Of a DNA stretch of 64,000 nt, positions 53,050 through 63,840 are shown piece after piece. The stretch covers positions 1 through 64,000 of the forward strand of contig NZ_BATJ01000008.1 in assembly GCF_000467125.1 (NCBI RefSeq), given 5' to 3'. The stretch is from Vibrio proteolyticus NBRC 13287 (lineage in GTDB: Bacteria; Pseudomonadota; Gammaproteobacteria; Enterobacterales; Vibrionaceae). The notes below the pieces were generated by a model. That model worked only from the letters and a program-made list of their open reading frames with translations. It ran no database searches and was not told the origin of the DNA. Each line of letters opens with the position of its first letter. Positions within the stretch are counted from its first letter, which is position 1. Both the position numbers and the translations under genes were made by a program.

Positions 53050-53392
53050 ACTAAGCCTCCTACTGAGTAAAACATAACTCTCTGTTTTATTGTCCTTATG
53101 TTCTTAAGTGTAGAAGCAACCCGTGTTGGGAGCTTGATTTCAGTCAAGTTTTTACTCTATCGGCAGCGTAATTTCTGGTTTCTTTTAGCGCGGGCACAGA
53201 AAAGTAATCGCGGTTGTTATTATGAGGGGGAGAGTTCGTGAGCACAGAACGGCAGTGGATTAAGAGGCGCGAACTGTGCCTGCGAGTATAAACAACCAAC
53301 AGGTGAAATGTTTGTTACAAAACGGGTTTTTTCTTGCGCAAATTGTGTGATGATAGGCGACGTAACGAATGAATTCGCAGAGGAATGAACAG
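53050..53392. other. intergenic region between GcvR-like and CinA-family genes
   Basis: Divergent promoters. A 17-codon frame at 53238-53291 with GGGGGAGAG upstream is possible as a leader peptide. Nothing else recognised. Confidence 0.35.
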
Positions 53393-54634
53393 ATGTTAAA
53401 AATTGCAATGCTGAGCACAGGTGAAGAGGTGCTTCACGGCGATATTGTCGACACCAACGCCGCCTGGCTTTCGGAACAATTTTTTGAGGCGGGATTTCCT
53501 CTGTCAAAACGCGCGACTGTTGGGGACGAGCTATCATCGCTGGTAGAAGAACTAATGATGCTGAGCTTCAACAACCAAGTGGTGGTGGTGAATGGTGGAC
53601 TCGGACCAACCAGTGATGACTTGAGCAGTGAGGCGGCAGCAAAAGCGGGTGAGCAGTCTCTGAAGCTGTTTCCTGAGTGGCAGGCGCGTCTGGAGGGTTT
53701 TTTCGCACAGCGCAAGATGGTGATGCCAGAGAGCAACATCAAACAAGCCATGCTGCCCGAGAAGGCCACCTTAGTCGACAACCCGATTGGTACTGCTTGT
53801 GGCTTTTCGATGCTGATCAATGACTGTCTGTTCTATTTCACACCAGGTGTCCCATCTGAGTTTAAGATGATGGTGGAGCAGCAGATCCTACCCGATCTAA
53901 AACAGCGTTACCCTCAGCAGGCTGGTTTGGAATGCAGTCGGTTTTATACATTTGGGACATCGGAATCGGCGCTATCGGACAAACTCGATCGGGTCCAGTT
54001 ACCGGCGGGCTACATGCTTGGATATCGCTCTTATTTGCCGTTTATTGAGGTGAAGCTGTTCGGACCGAAAGGGGATCTCAGTAACAAGCTGGGGATCATG
54101 AAGATCATTAATCAGTTAATTGACACTCACGTGGTCAGTATCGATGAGCCGATGATTCAGCATATTGCCAGTTTGCTCGATGATGCTCAGCTATCGCTTT
54201 CGACCAGCGAACAGTCAACGGGTGGCTGGTTGTCGAATTGGTTGCAGTCGGAAGCAGCGGCCGAAAAATGGTGTGGTCACGGCTGGATTCTCGGCGGCGC
54301 CGTGTCGGTGGGCGATGACGAGCAGGATCCGTTGGCTGCAACACTGGCACTCGCCGGTGCAACGCGTCAGAAGTGCTCGACAGAGCTGTCGTTGGTGACC
54401 GGTAAAGTCACAGATAATCAATTTTCTGTGGCGTTGGCGACGCCTCAGGGAGAGTGGGGACAGGTGCTAACGTTCAGTCGGCAGTATAACCGCGAAAATC
54501 AGCGCTTATTGATCAGTACGGTGGCACTGGATATGTTGCGTCGCTATTTGACGAAAAAGCCCATGTTTGTTAACTACAGCTCGGTTGGCCGGGTCAAAGA
54601 CATTTTTGTCCCAGCGGAGCAACTGCAATACTGA
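53393..54634 (+). CDS. CinA family nicotinamide mononucleotide deamidase-related protein (YfaY-like)
   Basis: 413 aa from ATG 53393 behind GAGGAATG. N-terminal MoCF/COG1058 domain residues 1-~165: IAMLSTGEEVLHGDIVDTNAAWLSE and VVVVNGGLGPTSDDLSSEAAAKA; then KIINQLIDTHVVS and the CinA C-terminal domain (~245-413). In the C-terminal half LSTSEQSTGGWLSNWL is the usual CinA signature. Length and layout fit E. coli YfaY, whose deamidase residues are reportedly incomplete; activity not assumed. Confidence 0.9.
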   Translation: MLKIAMLSTGEEVLHGDIVDTNAAWLSEQFFEAGFPLSKRATVGDELSSLVEELMMLSFNNQVVVVNGGLGPTSDDLSSEAAAKAGEQSLKLFPEWQARLEGFFAQRKMVMPESNIKQAMLPEKATLVDNPIGTACGFSMLINDCLFYFTPGVPSEFKMMVEQQILPDLKQRYPQQAGLECSRFYTFGTSESALSDKLDRVQLPAGYMLGYRSYLPFIEVKLFGPKGDLSNKLGIMKIINQLIDTHVVSIDEPMIQHIASLLDDAQLSLSTSEQSTGGWLSNWLQSEAAAEKWCGHGWILGGAVSVGDDEQDPLAATLALAGATRQKCSTELSLVTGKVTDNQFSVALATPQGEWGQVLTFSRQYNRENQRLLISTVALDMLRRYLTKKPMFVNYSSVGRVKDIFVPAEQLQY

Positions 54635-54853
54635 ATCAGGTCGCGGCGGCTGATGGGGCGCCGCTTATAACCCGATGAATATAAAACTTATTACAGGCAC
54701 TCAAGTTCACATTATTTGATATAAGGAATCTTTCTAACTCCTAAGCGATTGATTTAATAATGACTCCCTTAATCGGGTCAAATTTCAGCCTTTAGTTATA
54801 GGAAATTGATTGTAAACTGAATGCTCCGGCTAGTGATTCGCAAGGAGGCAATC

Positions 54854-55108
54854 ATGTTCCATCAGTCAAAAATTATTGTCTGGTATAAAGTCGCAAGTCA
54901 GAAAGTGGTACTGGGTGAGACATTCAGCAACGACAGCTTTGATGTTGTGTCGCTGTGGCGCAAAACTCCCCAGATGGAAGAGCACAGCGCGTATCAGGGT
55001 TTCCAACTTTCACTGTTTGACGATGATGGAAGAGAGATTGCCCATAAGGCCGTATCAATGGATATCGCAGATGAAATTCTGATGGGAAGCTCCGCCCAGT
55101 ATGTTTGA
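54854..55108 (+). CDS. 84-aa hypothetical protein
   Basis: ATG 54854 behind AAGGAGGCAATC, a near-ideal site; the frame is open from 54821. Soluble beta-rich chain (IIVWYKVASQKVVLGETFSNDSFDVVSLWRK, later FQLSLFDDDGREI). No family recognised. Followed by a terminator. Confidence 0.65.
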   Translation: MFHQSKIIVWYKVASQKVVLGETFSNDSFDVVSLWRKTPQMEEHSAYQGFQLSLFDDDGREIAHKAVSMDIADEILMGSSAQYV

Positions 55109-55132
55109 CCTCTGAACAGAAAAAAGAGCATA

Positions 55133-55160
55133 AAAAAACGCGCCGTCAAGCGCGTTTTTC
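55133..55160. terminator. bidirectional terminator between hypothetical gene and yfaE
   Basis: AAAAACGCGC-CGTCAA-GCGCGTTTTT; overlaps the last codons of yfaE on the minus strand. Confidence 0.88.
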
Positions 55161-55424
55161 TTTGAGTCGGTAAACGACATTGTCGACCTCAAGGTCTGTC
55201 TTCGCTCGGCAGATACAAGGTAATATCTCATCACCTTGCGTGTACGCCATGGCAAAACCAACGTATTCGACTTCACCAGAAACCAGGTTGCAACGACATG
55301 CTCCGCAATGCCCGTCACGGCAGTTGTATTCTGGTTCCAATCCGGCTTGCTCCATCGTTTCCAGCAGAGTATTGGACGGATTGGATTCAACGGAAGTGAT
55401 TTTGTTGATTTTTATATTGGCCAT
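55146..55424 (-). CDS. yfaE: class I ribonucleotide reductase maintenance protein YfaE (2Fe-2S ferredoxin)
   Basis: 92 aa; ATG at 55424 overlapping the nrdB stop. Plant-type 2Fe-2S motif C-x4-C-x2-C in YNCRDGHCGACRC with the fourth Cys in LPCICRAK. In E. coli YfaE supplies electrons to rebuild the NrdB di-iron tyrosyl radical. Last gene of the nrdA-nrdB-yfaE operon. Confidence 0.95.
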   Translation of the reverse strand: MANIKINKITSVESNPSNTLLETMEQAGLEPEYNCRDGHCGACRCNLVSGEVEYVGFAMAYTQGDEILPCICRAKTDLEVDNVVYRLKEKRA

Positions 55425-56557
55425 TACAGCTCGAAGCCCTCGAAGTCATCCGCGTTTACTTCGTTGTCAATCTGACCAACCAGGTAAGAGCTGATTTCCG
55501 CTTCCTGAGGCGCTACCTGAACGTTGTCCGACGACAACCAGGCGTTGATCCAAGGAATCGGATTCGATGTGGCTTCTGGGTAAGCAGCAGGCAAACCAAC
55601 AGCGTGCATGCGCACGTTGGTGATGTATTCAACGTACTGGCTCAGGATGTCTTTGTTCAGGCCGATCATTGAACCGTCTTTGAACAGGTATTCCGCCCAT
55701 TCTTTCTCTTGCTCTGCAGCTTCCTTAAACAGATCAAAACACTCTTGTTTGCACTCTTCAGCAATCTGAATGAATGAGAAGTCATCCTGACCATTACGGA
55801 GCAGGTTGATCATATGTTGAGTGCCAGTCAGGTGTAGCGCTTCGTCACGAGCAATCAGCTTGATGATCTTCGCGTTACCTTCCATCAGCTCACGTTCCGC
55901 AAACGCAAAAGAACAGGCAAAACTGACGTAGAAACGGATCGCTTCCAGTGCGTTGACCGACATCAGACATACGTATAGCTTTTTCTTCAGTTCGTACAAA
56001 CTGACAGATACGGTTTCACCGTTGATTTGATGCTGGCCTTCGCCGTAACGGTGATAGTCATTGCTCAGTTTGATCAGATCATCGTAGTAGTGCGCAATGT
56101 CTTTTGCACGCTTGAGGATGTGTTCGTTTTCAACGATGTCATCAAACACAACACCCGGGTTGTTGACGATATTACGGATAATGTGCGTGTACGAACGAGA
56201 ATGGATGGTTTCTGAGAAAGACCAGGTTTCGATCCAGGTTTCCAGCTCTGGCAGAGACACCAACGGCAGTAAGGCGACGTTCGGGCTGCGGCCCTGGATA
56301 GAATCCAGCAGAGTCTGATACTTCAGGTTCGAGATAAAGATGTGCTTTTCATGCTCTGGCAACTTGTTGTAGTCGATGCGGTCGCTGGACACGTCAACTT
56401 CTTCCGGACGCCAGAAGAACGACAGTTGCTTCTCGATCAGTTTTTCAAAAATCTCGTATTTCTGTTGGTCGTAACGTGCAACGTTGACCGACTGACCCAA
56501 GAACATCGGTTCTTTCAGTTGGTCATTTTTGGTCTGGTTAAAAGTACTGTAAGCCAT
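55424..56557 (-). CDS. nrdB: class Ia ribonucleotide reductase beta subunit
   Basis: 377 aa; ATG at 56557. Di-iron ligands D85 (LLDSIQGR), E116 and H119 (FSETIHS), with radical tyrosine Y123 in [10 protein letters not shown]; further E/H ligands in [14 protein letters not shown]-terminal [10 protein letters not shown] is the tail that docks to NrdA. Provides the radical for nucleotide reduction. Confidence 0.97.
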   Translation of the reverse strand: MAYSTFNQTKNDQLKEPMFLGQSVNVARYDQQKYEIFEKLIEKQLSFFWRPEEVDVSSDRIDYNKLPEHEKHIFISNLKYQTLLDSIQGRSPNVALLPLVSLPELETWIETWSFSETIHSRSYTHIIRNIVNNPGVVFDDIVENEHILKRAKDIAHYYDDLIKLSNDYHRYGEGQHQINGETVSVSLYELKKKLYVCLMSVNALEAIRFYVSFACSFAFAERELMEGNAKIIKLIARDEALHLTGTQHMINLLRNGQDDFSFIQIAEECKQECFDLFKEAAEQEKEWAEYLFKDGSMIGLNKDILSQYVEYITNVRMHAVGLPAAYPEATSNPIPWINAWLSSDNVQVAPQEAEISSYLVGQIDNEVNADDFEGFEL

Positions 56558-56646
56558 AATGCCTCAATTCCTTTTAAGCCCTCCATCCTGTCAGCAGGCG
56601 AGGAGGGCGTTCGGTAGTCTGTTAATGTGATTCTATGTCGGTCGGA

Positions 56647-58929
56647 TTAAATCTTACAACCGCCGCCGGCACAATCGTCATCTTGTGGTTGAACTGCGTC
56701 TTTCTGGTCGTCTTTCGCACCGTCACGCGTGTTGTGGTAGTAAAGGGTCTTCACACCAAATTTGTACGCGGTCAGCAGGTCTTGCAGCAGTTTCTTCATC
56801 GGTACCTTACCGCTTTCGTAGCGTGCAGGGTCGTAGTTCGTGTTGGCTGAGATAGCCTGGTCAACAAACTTTTGCATAATACCAACCAGGTACAGATAAC
56901 CGTCGTTAGAACCGATGTTCCACAGCAGTTCGTAGTTATTCTTGAGTTCCGTGAAGTCCGGCACCACCTGTTTCAGGATGCCGTCTTTCGACGCTTTTAC
57001 AGAGACGAAACCACGCGGTGGCTCAATACCGTTTGTCGCGTTGGAAATCTGAGAAGAGGTCTCAGAAGGCATCAGCGCAGTCAGTGTTGAGTTACGCAGG
57101 CCGTGCTCCATGATCTCCTGACGCAGGCCATCCCAGTCATAGTGCAGTGGCTCATCACAGATAGTATCGATATCTTTCTTGTACGTATCGATTGGCAACA
57201 GGCCTTTCGCGTAGTTCGTTTCGTTAAATGAAGGACACTTGCCTTGCTCTTTTGCCAGCTCGACCGAAGCTTTCAGCAGGTAGTACTGCATCGCTTCGAA
57301 GGTACGGTGAGTCAGGCCATTTGCACTGCCGTCGGAGTACTTCACGCCGTGTTTCGCCAGGTAGTAAGCGAAGTTAATCACGCCCACACCCAGAGTACGA
57401 CGGTTCATGGTTGAACGGTACGCAGCTGGCAGCGGGTAATCTTGGTAATCAAGTAGGGCATCCAGAGCACGAACAACCAGCTCAGAAAGCTCTTTAAAGT
57501 CGTCCAGGCTTTGAATCGCGCCCAGGTTGAATGCAGACAGAGTACACAGCGCAATTTCACCGGAATCGTCTTCCACGTTGCTTAGCGGCTTGGTCGGCAG
57601 AGCAATTTCCAGACACAGGTTAGACTGACGAACGGGGGCAACTTCAGCGTCAAACGGGCTGTGGGTGTTGCAGTGGTCAACGTTCTGGATGTAGATACGT
57701 CCGGTTGAAGCTCGCTCTTGCATAAGCAAAGAGAACAGCTCGACCGCTTTCACACGCTCTTGTTTCACGGACGGATCGTTTTCGTATTTCACGTACAGAC
57801 GTTCGAACTCGTCCTGATCCTGGAAGAAGGCGTCATAAAGACCCGGGACATCCGATGGTGAGAACAGCGTAATGTAGCCGCCTTCAACCAGACGCTGGTA
57901 CATCAACTTGTTCAGTTGTACCCCATAGTCCATGTGACGAACACGGTTTTCTTCTACACCACGGTTGTTTTTCAGAACCAACAGGGACTGAACTTCTCCG
58001 TGCCACATTGGGTAAAATACCGTTGCCGCACCGCCGCGAACACCACCCTGAGAACAGCACTTCACCGCTGTTTGGAAGTATTTGTAGAATGGGATACAAC
58101 CGGTGTGGAAAGCTTCACCGCCACGGATTTCAGAACCCAGAGCACGGATCCGGCCCGCATTAATACCAATACCAGCACGCTGTGACACATAACGAACGAT
58201 TGAGCTAGCCGTTGCGTTAATTGAATCCAGGCTGTCACCACATTCGATCAGTACGCATGAGCTGAACTGACGAGTTGGTGTGCGAACACCAGACATAATC
58301 GGTGTTGGCAGAGAGATCTTAAACGTTGACGTCGCATCGTAGAAGCGCTTGATGTAGTCAAGACGCGTTGCCTTCGGATACTTAGCGAACAGACACGCCG
58401 CAACCAGAATGTAGAGGAACTGAGCACTCTCATAGATCTGACCGGTCACACGGTTTTGAACGAAGTATTTACCTTCAAGCTGTTTAACGGCTGCATAAGA
58501 GAAATTCAGATCACGACGGTGATCGATATAGGCGTCCAGCTCATCCAGTTCAGCTTTGGTGTAATCTACCAGCAGGTGCTTGTCGTACTTACCCATCTCT
58601 ACCAGTTTAGAGATGTGATCGTACAGCGTTGGTGGCTCATATTGACCATACGCTTTTTTGCGCAGGTGGAATACGGCCAGACGAGCAGCCAGATACTGAT
58701 AATCCGGCGTCTCTTCCGAAATCAGGTCAGCGGCTGATTTGATGATCGTTTCGTGAATATCTGATGTCGTAATGCCATCGTAAAACTGAATGTGAGCACG
58801 CAATTCTACCTGAGAGACCGAAACGTTGTTCAGCCCTTCAGCTGCCCATGTGATGACTCTGTGGATCTTATCCAGATCAATATTTTCTTTGCGGCCATCA
58901 CGCTTGGTGACGGTAAGTTGTTGGTTCAT
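56647..58929 (-). CDS. nrdA: class Ia ribonucleotide reductase alpha subunit
   Basis: 760 aa; ATG at 58929. N-terminal ATP-cone (VTKRDGRKENIDLDKIHRVITWAAEGL), C225 in FSSCVLIECGDS, active-site NLCLEIALPT and the C-terminal redox pair CAGGGC. Reduces NDPs with NrdB. First gene of the operon, 89 bases before nrdB. Confidence 0.97.
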   Translation of the reverse strand: MNQQLTVTKRDGRKENIDLDKIHRVITWAAEGLNNVSVSQVELRAHIQFYDGITTSDIHETIIKSAADLISEETPDYQYLAARLAVFHLRKKAYGQYEPPTLYDHISKLVEMGKYDKHLLVDYTKAELDELDAYIDHRRDLNFSYAAVKQLEGKYFVQNRVTGQIYESAQFLYILVAACLFAKYPKATRLDYIKRFYDATSTFKISLPTPIMSGVRTPTRQFSSCVLIECGDSLDSINATASSIVRYVSQRAGIGINAGRIRALGSEIRGGEAFHTGCIPFYKYFQTAVKCCSQGGVRGGAATVFYPMWHGEVQSLLVLKNNRGVEENRVRHMDYGVQLNKLMYQRLVEGGYITLFSPSDVPGLYDAFFQDQDEFERLYVKYENDPSVKQERVKAVELFSLLMQERASTGRIYIQNVDHCNTHSPFDAEVAPVRQSNLCLEIALPTKPLSNVEDDSGEIALCTLSAFNLGAIQSLDDFKELSELVVRALDALLDYQDYPLPAAYRSTMNRRTLGVGVINFAYYLAKHGVKYSDGSANGLTHRTFEAMQYYLLKASVELAKEQGKCPSFNETNYAKGLLPIDTYKKDIDTICDEPLHYDWDGLRQEIMEHGLRNSTLTALMPSETSSQISNATNGIEPPRGFVSVKASKDGILKQVVPDFTELKNNYELLWNIGSNDGYLYLVGIMQKFVDQAISANTNYDPARYESGKVPMKKLLQDLLTAYKFGVKTLYYHNTRDGAKDDQKDAVQPQDDDCAGGGCKI

Positions 58930-59018
58930 TCTGCTTCATTTCCCTAACAAAACTGATTAAAGCCGCTTTTTTATGTAATTTTTGTAAATTTGATTACGGC
59001 TTTGTGATCATGGTCTAC

Positions 59019-59049
59019 CTACATATTGTAGCTCAAACACAATATGTAG
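59019..59049 (-). promoter_or_regulatory. NrdR-box pair upstream of nrdA
   Basis: CTACATATTGT (59019-59029) and its perfect complement ACAATATGTAG (59039-59049) separated by 9 bp. Each resembles half to most of the NrdR consensus (ACACAATATATTGTGT). Located about 90-110 bp upstream of the nrdA start. Confidence 0.7.
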
Positions 59050-59122
59050 GGGTACGTTAGCTTTCGGGTTACAAGATAGTGCTATCGGATGGTTATTTCA
59101 AGGCACCAGATCTTGGATGACT

Positions 59123-59131
59123 TGTGGATAA
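59123..59131 (-). promoter_or_regulatory. DnaA box upstream of nrdA
   Basis: TGTGGATAA, the exact complement of the consensus TTATCCACA. DnaA control of nrdAB is known in E. coli. Confidence 0.6.
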
Positions 59132-59332
59132 CTAACAAAATTAAAAAAAACGGTAAGTAACCACTAACCGATGAAATAAGGGCAGGTTTGAATGCAGAAA
59201 ACTGACGTTTGAGGATCGGTTTATAAGTAACCAGAGATAAAAAAAAATTCCTTGATCTTTACCCAAAAATACAGTCAAAAATCGCCTTGGTTAAAATTGA
59301 ATCTAGAGCACGTAATTCTCGAAAATTTAACT

Positions 59333-59363
59333 AAAAAAGGCGGTCGCTTTGTGCTACCGCCTT
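59333..59363 (-). terminator. rho-independent terminator of ubiG
   Basis: On the minus strand AAAGGCGGT/ACCGCCTTT stem followed by T6, 25 bases after the ubiG stop. Confidence 0.88.
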
Positions 59364-59387
59364 TGCATTTTTGTTACAGTTTTGAGA

Positions 59388-60095
59388 CTACTCTTTAATG
59401 GTATGTACGATGTAGTTGACATCGACATTTCGGCCCAGTTTGTAGCTATCTGTCAGTGGATTGTAGTGCAAACCGGTGATGCCTTTTTCCTGCAGCGCAG
59501 TACTGTCTATCATCTTCATCATTTCAGACGGACGGATGAATTTTTCGTGGTCATGCGTGCCCTCTGGCACAATCTTGAGCAGCTTCTCCGCACCAACGAT
59601 GGCGAACAGGTAAGACTTGATATTACGGTTGAGGGTTGAAAAGAATACGTGCCCTCCCGGCTTGACCAGCGCAGAACAAGAACGAATCACGGAGAGCGGG
59701 TCGGGGACGTGCTCCAGCATTTCCATGCAGGTGACAACATCGTACATGCCGGCATTGTCCTGAGCATGCTGTTCTATGGTGCTCTGGATGTACGTCAGTT
59801 GGGTGCCTGTCTCTAATGCATGCAGGCGGGCGACTTCGAGCGGCTCTTTTCCCATGTCCAGGCCCGTCACATCAGCGCCTTCACGCGCCATACTCTCGGC
59901 CAGAATACCGCCACCGCACCCGACATCGAGCACTTTCTTGCCAAACAGTCCGTCGGCGTTTTTGAGCACATACCCAAGACGTAACGGGTTGATCTGGTGC
60001 AGCGGTTTGAACTCGCCATTCAGGTCCCACCAGCGCGAGGCCATCTCTTCAAATTTTTTGATTTCGTTTGGGTCTACGTTTTGAGTATCAGTCAT
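59388..60095 (-). CDS. ubiG: ubiquinone biosynthesis O-methyltransferase
   Basis: 235 aa; ATG at 60095. N-terminal [37 protein letters not shown] is the UbiG membrane-binding segment pattern; SAM motif [28 protein letters not shown] near residue 54-82; [14 protein letters not shown] and [19 protein letters not shown]. Carries out both O-methylations of ubiquinone. Adjacent and divergent to gyrA, as in E. coli. Confidence 0.96.
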   Translation of the reverse strand: MTDTQNVDPNEIKKFEEMASRWWDLNGEFKPLHQINPLRLGYVLKNADGLFGKKVLDVGCGGGILAESMAREGADVTGLDMGKEPLEVARLHALETGTQLTYIQSTIEQHAQDNAGMYDVVTCMEMLEHVPDPLSVIRSCSALVKPGGHVFFSTLNRNIKSYLFAIVGAEKLLKIVPEGTHDHEKFIRPSEMMKMIDSTALQEKGITGLHYNPLTDSYKLGRNVDVNYIVHTIKE

Positions 60096-60384
60096 AGCGG
60101 TACTTCTTCTAAATGAGCGTGCTTCCGTGAATGAAGAGCATTATAGCGGTAACTGCGTCGCTGGCTACCACTTGACGAACATTCCCGTAGCGCTGAACAA
60201 AAATTAGTCTCTTTTCAGCGGGATATGTAAACAATGTGCAATTTCTCGGCATTTAATCCACAACAAAGCTCACAACCTGATAAAAGGGGAGGGAAAGTAA
60301 TGCCGAACCGTTGAATTGTGTGTTATATTTTTGCACCTTAAACGTATTGTACATACGATCTATAAATAGAGGGATAATGGCTCT

Positions 60385-63021
60385 ATGAGCGATCTAGCTA
60401 AAGAGATCACGCCCGTAAACATCGAAGATGAGCTGAGAGGCTCGTACCTCGACTATGCGATGTCTGTAATCGTTGGTCGTGCTCTTCCGGATGTGCGTGA
60501 TGGCCTTAAACCAGTACACCGCCGCGTGCTTTTCGCGATGAACGTACTAGGCAACGATTGGAACAAACCATATAAAAAATCCGCCCGTGTTGTCGGTGAC
60601 GTAATCGGTAAATATCACCCTCACGGTGATAGTGCTGTATACGACACAATTGTCCGTATGGCTCAGCCGTTCTCACTGCGCTACATGCTGGTCGACGGCC
60701 AAGGAAACTTTGGTTCGATCGATGGTGACTCAGCAGCAGCAATGCGTTATACCGAAGTTCGTATGGCAAAAATTGCCCACGAGCTGCTGGCTGACCTAGA
60801 CAAAGAAACGGTTGACTACGTACCAAACTACGACGGTACAGAGCAGATTCCAGCCGTATTACCTACGAAAATTCCTAACCTGCTAGTGAACGGTGCATCC
60901 GGTATCGCAGTGGGTATGGCGACGAATATCCCGCCGCATAACCTGGGTGAAGTTATTGATGGCTGTCTGGCATACATCAATAACGAAGAAATCACCATCG
61001 ATGAACTGATGGACTACATTCCTGGTCCCGATTTTCCAACGGCAGCATTGATCAGTGGCCGTAAGGGAATCATCGACGCATACAAGACTGGCCGCGGCAA
61101 GATCTACATGCGTTCGAAAGCGGAAGTGGAAGCCGACAAGAATGGCAAAGAGACCATTATTGTCACCGAAATTCCTTACCAAGTGAACAAAGCGCGTCTG
61201 ATTGAAAAGATCGCAGAGCTGGTAAAAGACAAAAAAGTTGAAGGCATCAGTGCCCTGCGCGATGAGTCGGACAAAGACGGTATGCGCATTGTTATCGAAT
61301 GTAAGCGTGATGCGGTCGGCGAAGTGGTTCTGAACAACCTCTACGCCAACACTCAGCTTCAAACAACGTTCGGTATCAACATGGTTGCGCTGGACAATGG
61401 CCAGCCTAAGCTGTTCAACCTGAAAGAAATGCTGAAGTGTTTCGTTGATCACCGCCGTGAAGTGGTGACTCGTCGTACGATCTTCGAACTGCGCAAAGCC
61501 CGCGAACGTGCTCATATCCTTGAAGGTTTGGCACTGGCACTAGCCAATATTGACGACATCATCGACCTGATTCGTAAAGCGCCAACACCAGCAGAAGCAA
61601 AAGCGGGCCTGATTGCTCGTGGTTGGGATCTGGGTAACGTTGCAGCTATGTTGGAACGTGCCGGTACTGACGCGGCTCGCCCTGAATGGTTGGAACCGGA
61701 ATACGGTATCCGCGATGGCCAATACTACCTGACTGAGCAACAGGCTCAGGCGATCCTGGATCTGCGTCTGCACAAACTGACCGGTCTGGAACACGAAAAA
61801 ATTCTGGATGAATACAAAGCTCTGCTAGATGAGATTGCAGAACTGATGCATATCCTGGCCAGCACTGAGCGTCTGATGGAAGTGATTCGTGAAGAGCTGG
61901 AAACCGTTCGTGATGCGTTTGGTGATGCTCGCCGCACTGAAATCACGGCAGCCAGCCATGACATCGATCTGGAAGAGTTAATTGCTCGCGAAGACGTGGT
62001 TGTGACGCTGTCGCACGAAGGTTACGTGAAGTACCAGTTGTTGAGTGATTACGAAGCTCAGCGTCGTGGTGGTAAAGGTAAGAGTGCCACTCGAATGAAA
62101 GATGAGGATTACATCGAGCGTCTGCTGGTGGCGAATACTCATGACAACATTCTGTGTTTCTCTACTCGCGGTAAGACTTACCGTCTGAAAGTGTATCAAC
62201 TGCCGCTTGCTAGCCGCACTGCACGTGGTAAACCGATTGTGAATATCCTTCCGTTGGAAGAGGGTGAGCGCATCACCGCGATCTTGCGTGTGGATGAGTT
62301 CTCTCAAGACAAGTTCATCTTTATGGCGACGGGTGACGGTACAGTGAAGAAGACGTCACTGGATCAGTTTGCTAACGTACGTTCTAACGGCTTGATTGCC
62401 GTGAATCTGCGTGACGATGACTCCCTCATCGGTGTCGATATCACGAACGGTGACAGCGACATTATGCTGTTCTCGAAAGCCGGTAAAGTGGTACGCTTTA
62501 GCGAAGATAAAGTGCGTGCCATGGGCCGTACTGCGGCAGGTGTTCGTGGTATGAAGCTTGCTGATGACGATCAGGTTGTATCATTGATTGTTCCGGCAAA
62601 CGAAGGCGATATTCTGACAGTGACACAGAACGGCTACGGCAAACGGACTGAACTGGCGGAATACCCAACCAAAGGCCGTGCGACTCAAGGCGTTGTGTCT
62701 ATCAAAGTCTCTGAGCGTAATGGACCAGTCGTGGGTGCAGTACAGGTGGAAGAAGGCGACGAGATGATGATGATCACCGACGCTGGTACTCTGGTACGTA
62801 CTCGTGTGGCTGAAGTCAGCCAGGTGGGTCGGAATACTCAGGGTGTCACCTTGATCCGTACTGCTGAAGATGAGTCTGTGGTTGGTTTGCAGCGCATTGA
62901 TGAAGTTGAAGAAATCGAACTGGATGAGGAAGGCGAAGTGGTTGAATCAGTTGAGGCTGATGAAGCGACGGAAACACCGGCATCCGATGTGAGCGATGAC
63001 GTAGAGTCTGACGACGCGTAA
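60385..63021 (+). CDS. gyrA: DNA gyrase subunit A
   Basis: 878 aa, ATG 60385. Catalytic Tyr is Y122 (MRYTEV). Quinolone-region residues are S83 and D87 ([10 protein letters not shown]), i.e. the sensitive form at both positions. C-terminal beta-pinwheel has the GyrA box [10 protein letters not shown] near residue 555 and an acidic tail ([13 protein letters not shown]). Supercoils DNA with GyrB. Confidence 0.98.
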   Translation: MSDLAKEITPVNIEDELRGSYLDYAMSVIVGRALPDVRDGLKPVHRRVLFAMNVLGNDWNKPYKKSARVVGDVIGKYHPHGDSAVYDTIVRMAQPFSLRYMLVDGQGNFGSIDGDSAAAMRYTEVRMAKIAHELLADLDKETVDYVPNYDGTEQIPAVLPTKIPNLLVNGASGIAVGMATNIPPHNLGEVIDGCLAYINNEEITIDELMDYIPGPDFPTAALISGRKGIIDAYKTGRGKIYMRSKAEVEADKNGKETIIVTEIPYQVNKARLIEKIAELVKDKKVEGISALRDESDKDGMRIVIECKRDAVGEVVLNNLYANTQLQTTFGINMVALDNGQPKLFNLKEMLKCFVDHRREVVTRRTIFELRKARERAHILEGLALALANIDDIIDLIRKAPTPAEAKAGLIARGWDLGNVAAMLERAGTDAARPEWLEPEYGIRDGQYYLTEQQAQAILDLRLHKLTGLEHEKILDEYKALLDEIAELMHILASTERLMEVIREELETVRDAFGDARRTEITAASHDIDLEELIAREDVVVTLSHEGYVKYQLLSDYEAQRRGGKGKSATRMKDEDYIERLLVANTHDNILCFSTRGKTYRLKVYQLPLASRTARGKPIVNILPLEEGERITAILRVDEFSQDKFIFMATGDGTVKKTSLDQFANVRSNGLIAVNLRDDDSLIGVDITNGDSDIMLFSKAGKVVRFSEDKVRAMGRTAAGVRGMKLADDDQVVSLIVPANEGDILTVTQNGYGKRTELAEYPTKGRATQGVVSIKVSERNGPVVGAVQVEEGDEMMMITDAGTLVRTRVAEVSQVGRNTQGVTLIRTAEDESVVGLQRIDEVEEIELDEEGEVVESVEADEATETPASDVSDDVESDDA

Positions 63022-63038
63022 CTTGAGACTTCTGATTC

Positions 63039-63068
63039 AAAAAACCGAGCGATGAGCTCGGTTTTTTT
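63039..63068 (+). terminator. rho-independent terminator of gyrA
   Basis: AACCGAGC-GATGA-GCTCGGTT followed by T-rich tail; A6 on the other side. Confidence 0.93.
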
Positions 63069-63152
63069 ATACCTGAAGAAAATAACTATTTACTTTCTAT
63101 GCATATTTTGATGAATTAACCGTTCGTTTTATCGATATCAAGGAGCGATATC

Positions 63153-63788
63153 ATGTCTTTAGATACCTGGTTGCTGTATCTGGTTGCCGTATTGATACTG
63201 ACGGCGTCTCCCGGGCCAAGTTCGTTATTGTGTCTGACCCGCGGTGCGTTATACGGTTGGCGAATCGGTGTATACACGGCTTTGGGAAGCTTGTCGGCGA
63301 TCACCATGATTCTCACCTTGTCATTTACTGGGTTGGGCGTTCTGATTACGTCGTCAGAATTGGCTTTCAACCTGATTAAGTGGTGCGGTGCGGCTTATTT
63401 GATCTACCTCGGTTACCAGTCACTAACCTCAACGCAGCGCGACTACACGGCAGGAGAGTCACAATATTCGGATGGCGGGAGTCGTGGATTCGTCAAACAT
63501 TATGTCGCTGGCTTCATCGTTGGGGCAAGTAATCCCAAAGCGATCTTGTTTTTCACGGCCTTATTTCCCCAGTTTATCAATCCAGACGCCCCGTTAATCA
63601 GCCAATACGCAATTTTTGCCGCGACGTTTATGGTGTTGGAGCTGAGCTGGTTGGCTGGATACGCTTATGCAGGCGCTAAATCGTCTGGTTGGTTGTTTGT
63701 CGGCGGGCGTGCCAGGTTATTTAACCGATTGACTGGTAGCGTATTTATTGGCGCAGGGACGTTATTATCGATGAGCAGCAGAGCATAA
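63153..63788 (+). CDS. LysE/RhtB family exporter
   Basis: 211 aa, ATG 63153 behind AAGGAGCGATAT. Six hydrophobic helices; LLYLVAVLILTASPGPSSLLCLTRGALYGWRIGVYTALGSL is the characteristic RhtB N terminus, KWCGAAYLIYLGYQSL and FIVGASNPKAILFFTALFPQF follow. Exports amino acids or derivatives. Monocistronic with its own terminator. Confidence 0.92.
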   Translation: MSLDTWLLYLVAVLILTASPGPSSLLCLTRGALYGWRIGVYTALGSLSAITMILTLSFTGLGVLITSSELAFNLIKWCGAAYLIYLGYQSLTSTQRDYTAGESQYSDGGSRGFVKHYVAGFIVGASNPKAILFFTALFPQFINPDAPLISQYAIFAATFMVLELSWLAGYAYAGAKSSGWLFVGGRARLFNRLTGSVFIGAGTLLSMSSRA

Positions 63789-63790
63789 AA

Positions 63791-63816
63791 CAAAGCGCCT
63801 CTTGAGGCGCTTTGTT
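63791..63816. terminator. bidirectional terminator between exporter and minus-strand gene
   Basis: ACAAAGCGCCTC-TT-GAGGCGCTTTGT, 12-bp perfect stem. Confidence 0.85.
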
Positions 63817-63840
63817 GTCATTGGCTTAGTCTTTAGAAGG

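Larger units (their letters stand above)
58930..59332. other. nrdA control region
   Basis: About 400 bp between ubiG terminator and nrdA. Holds the NrdR-type inverted repeat and the DnaA box listed separately; the rest is AT-rich with A8 and T-rich tracts. No gene seen. Confidence 0.6.

Noticed and set aside
60600..60660. Quinolone-resistance changes in gyrA
   Set aside because: Positions 83 and 87 are Ser and Asp, the sensitive residues.
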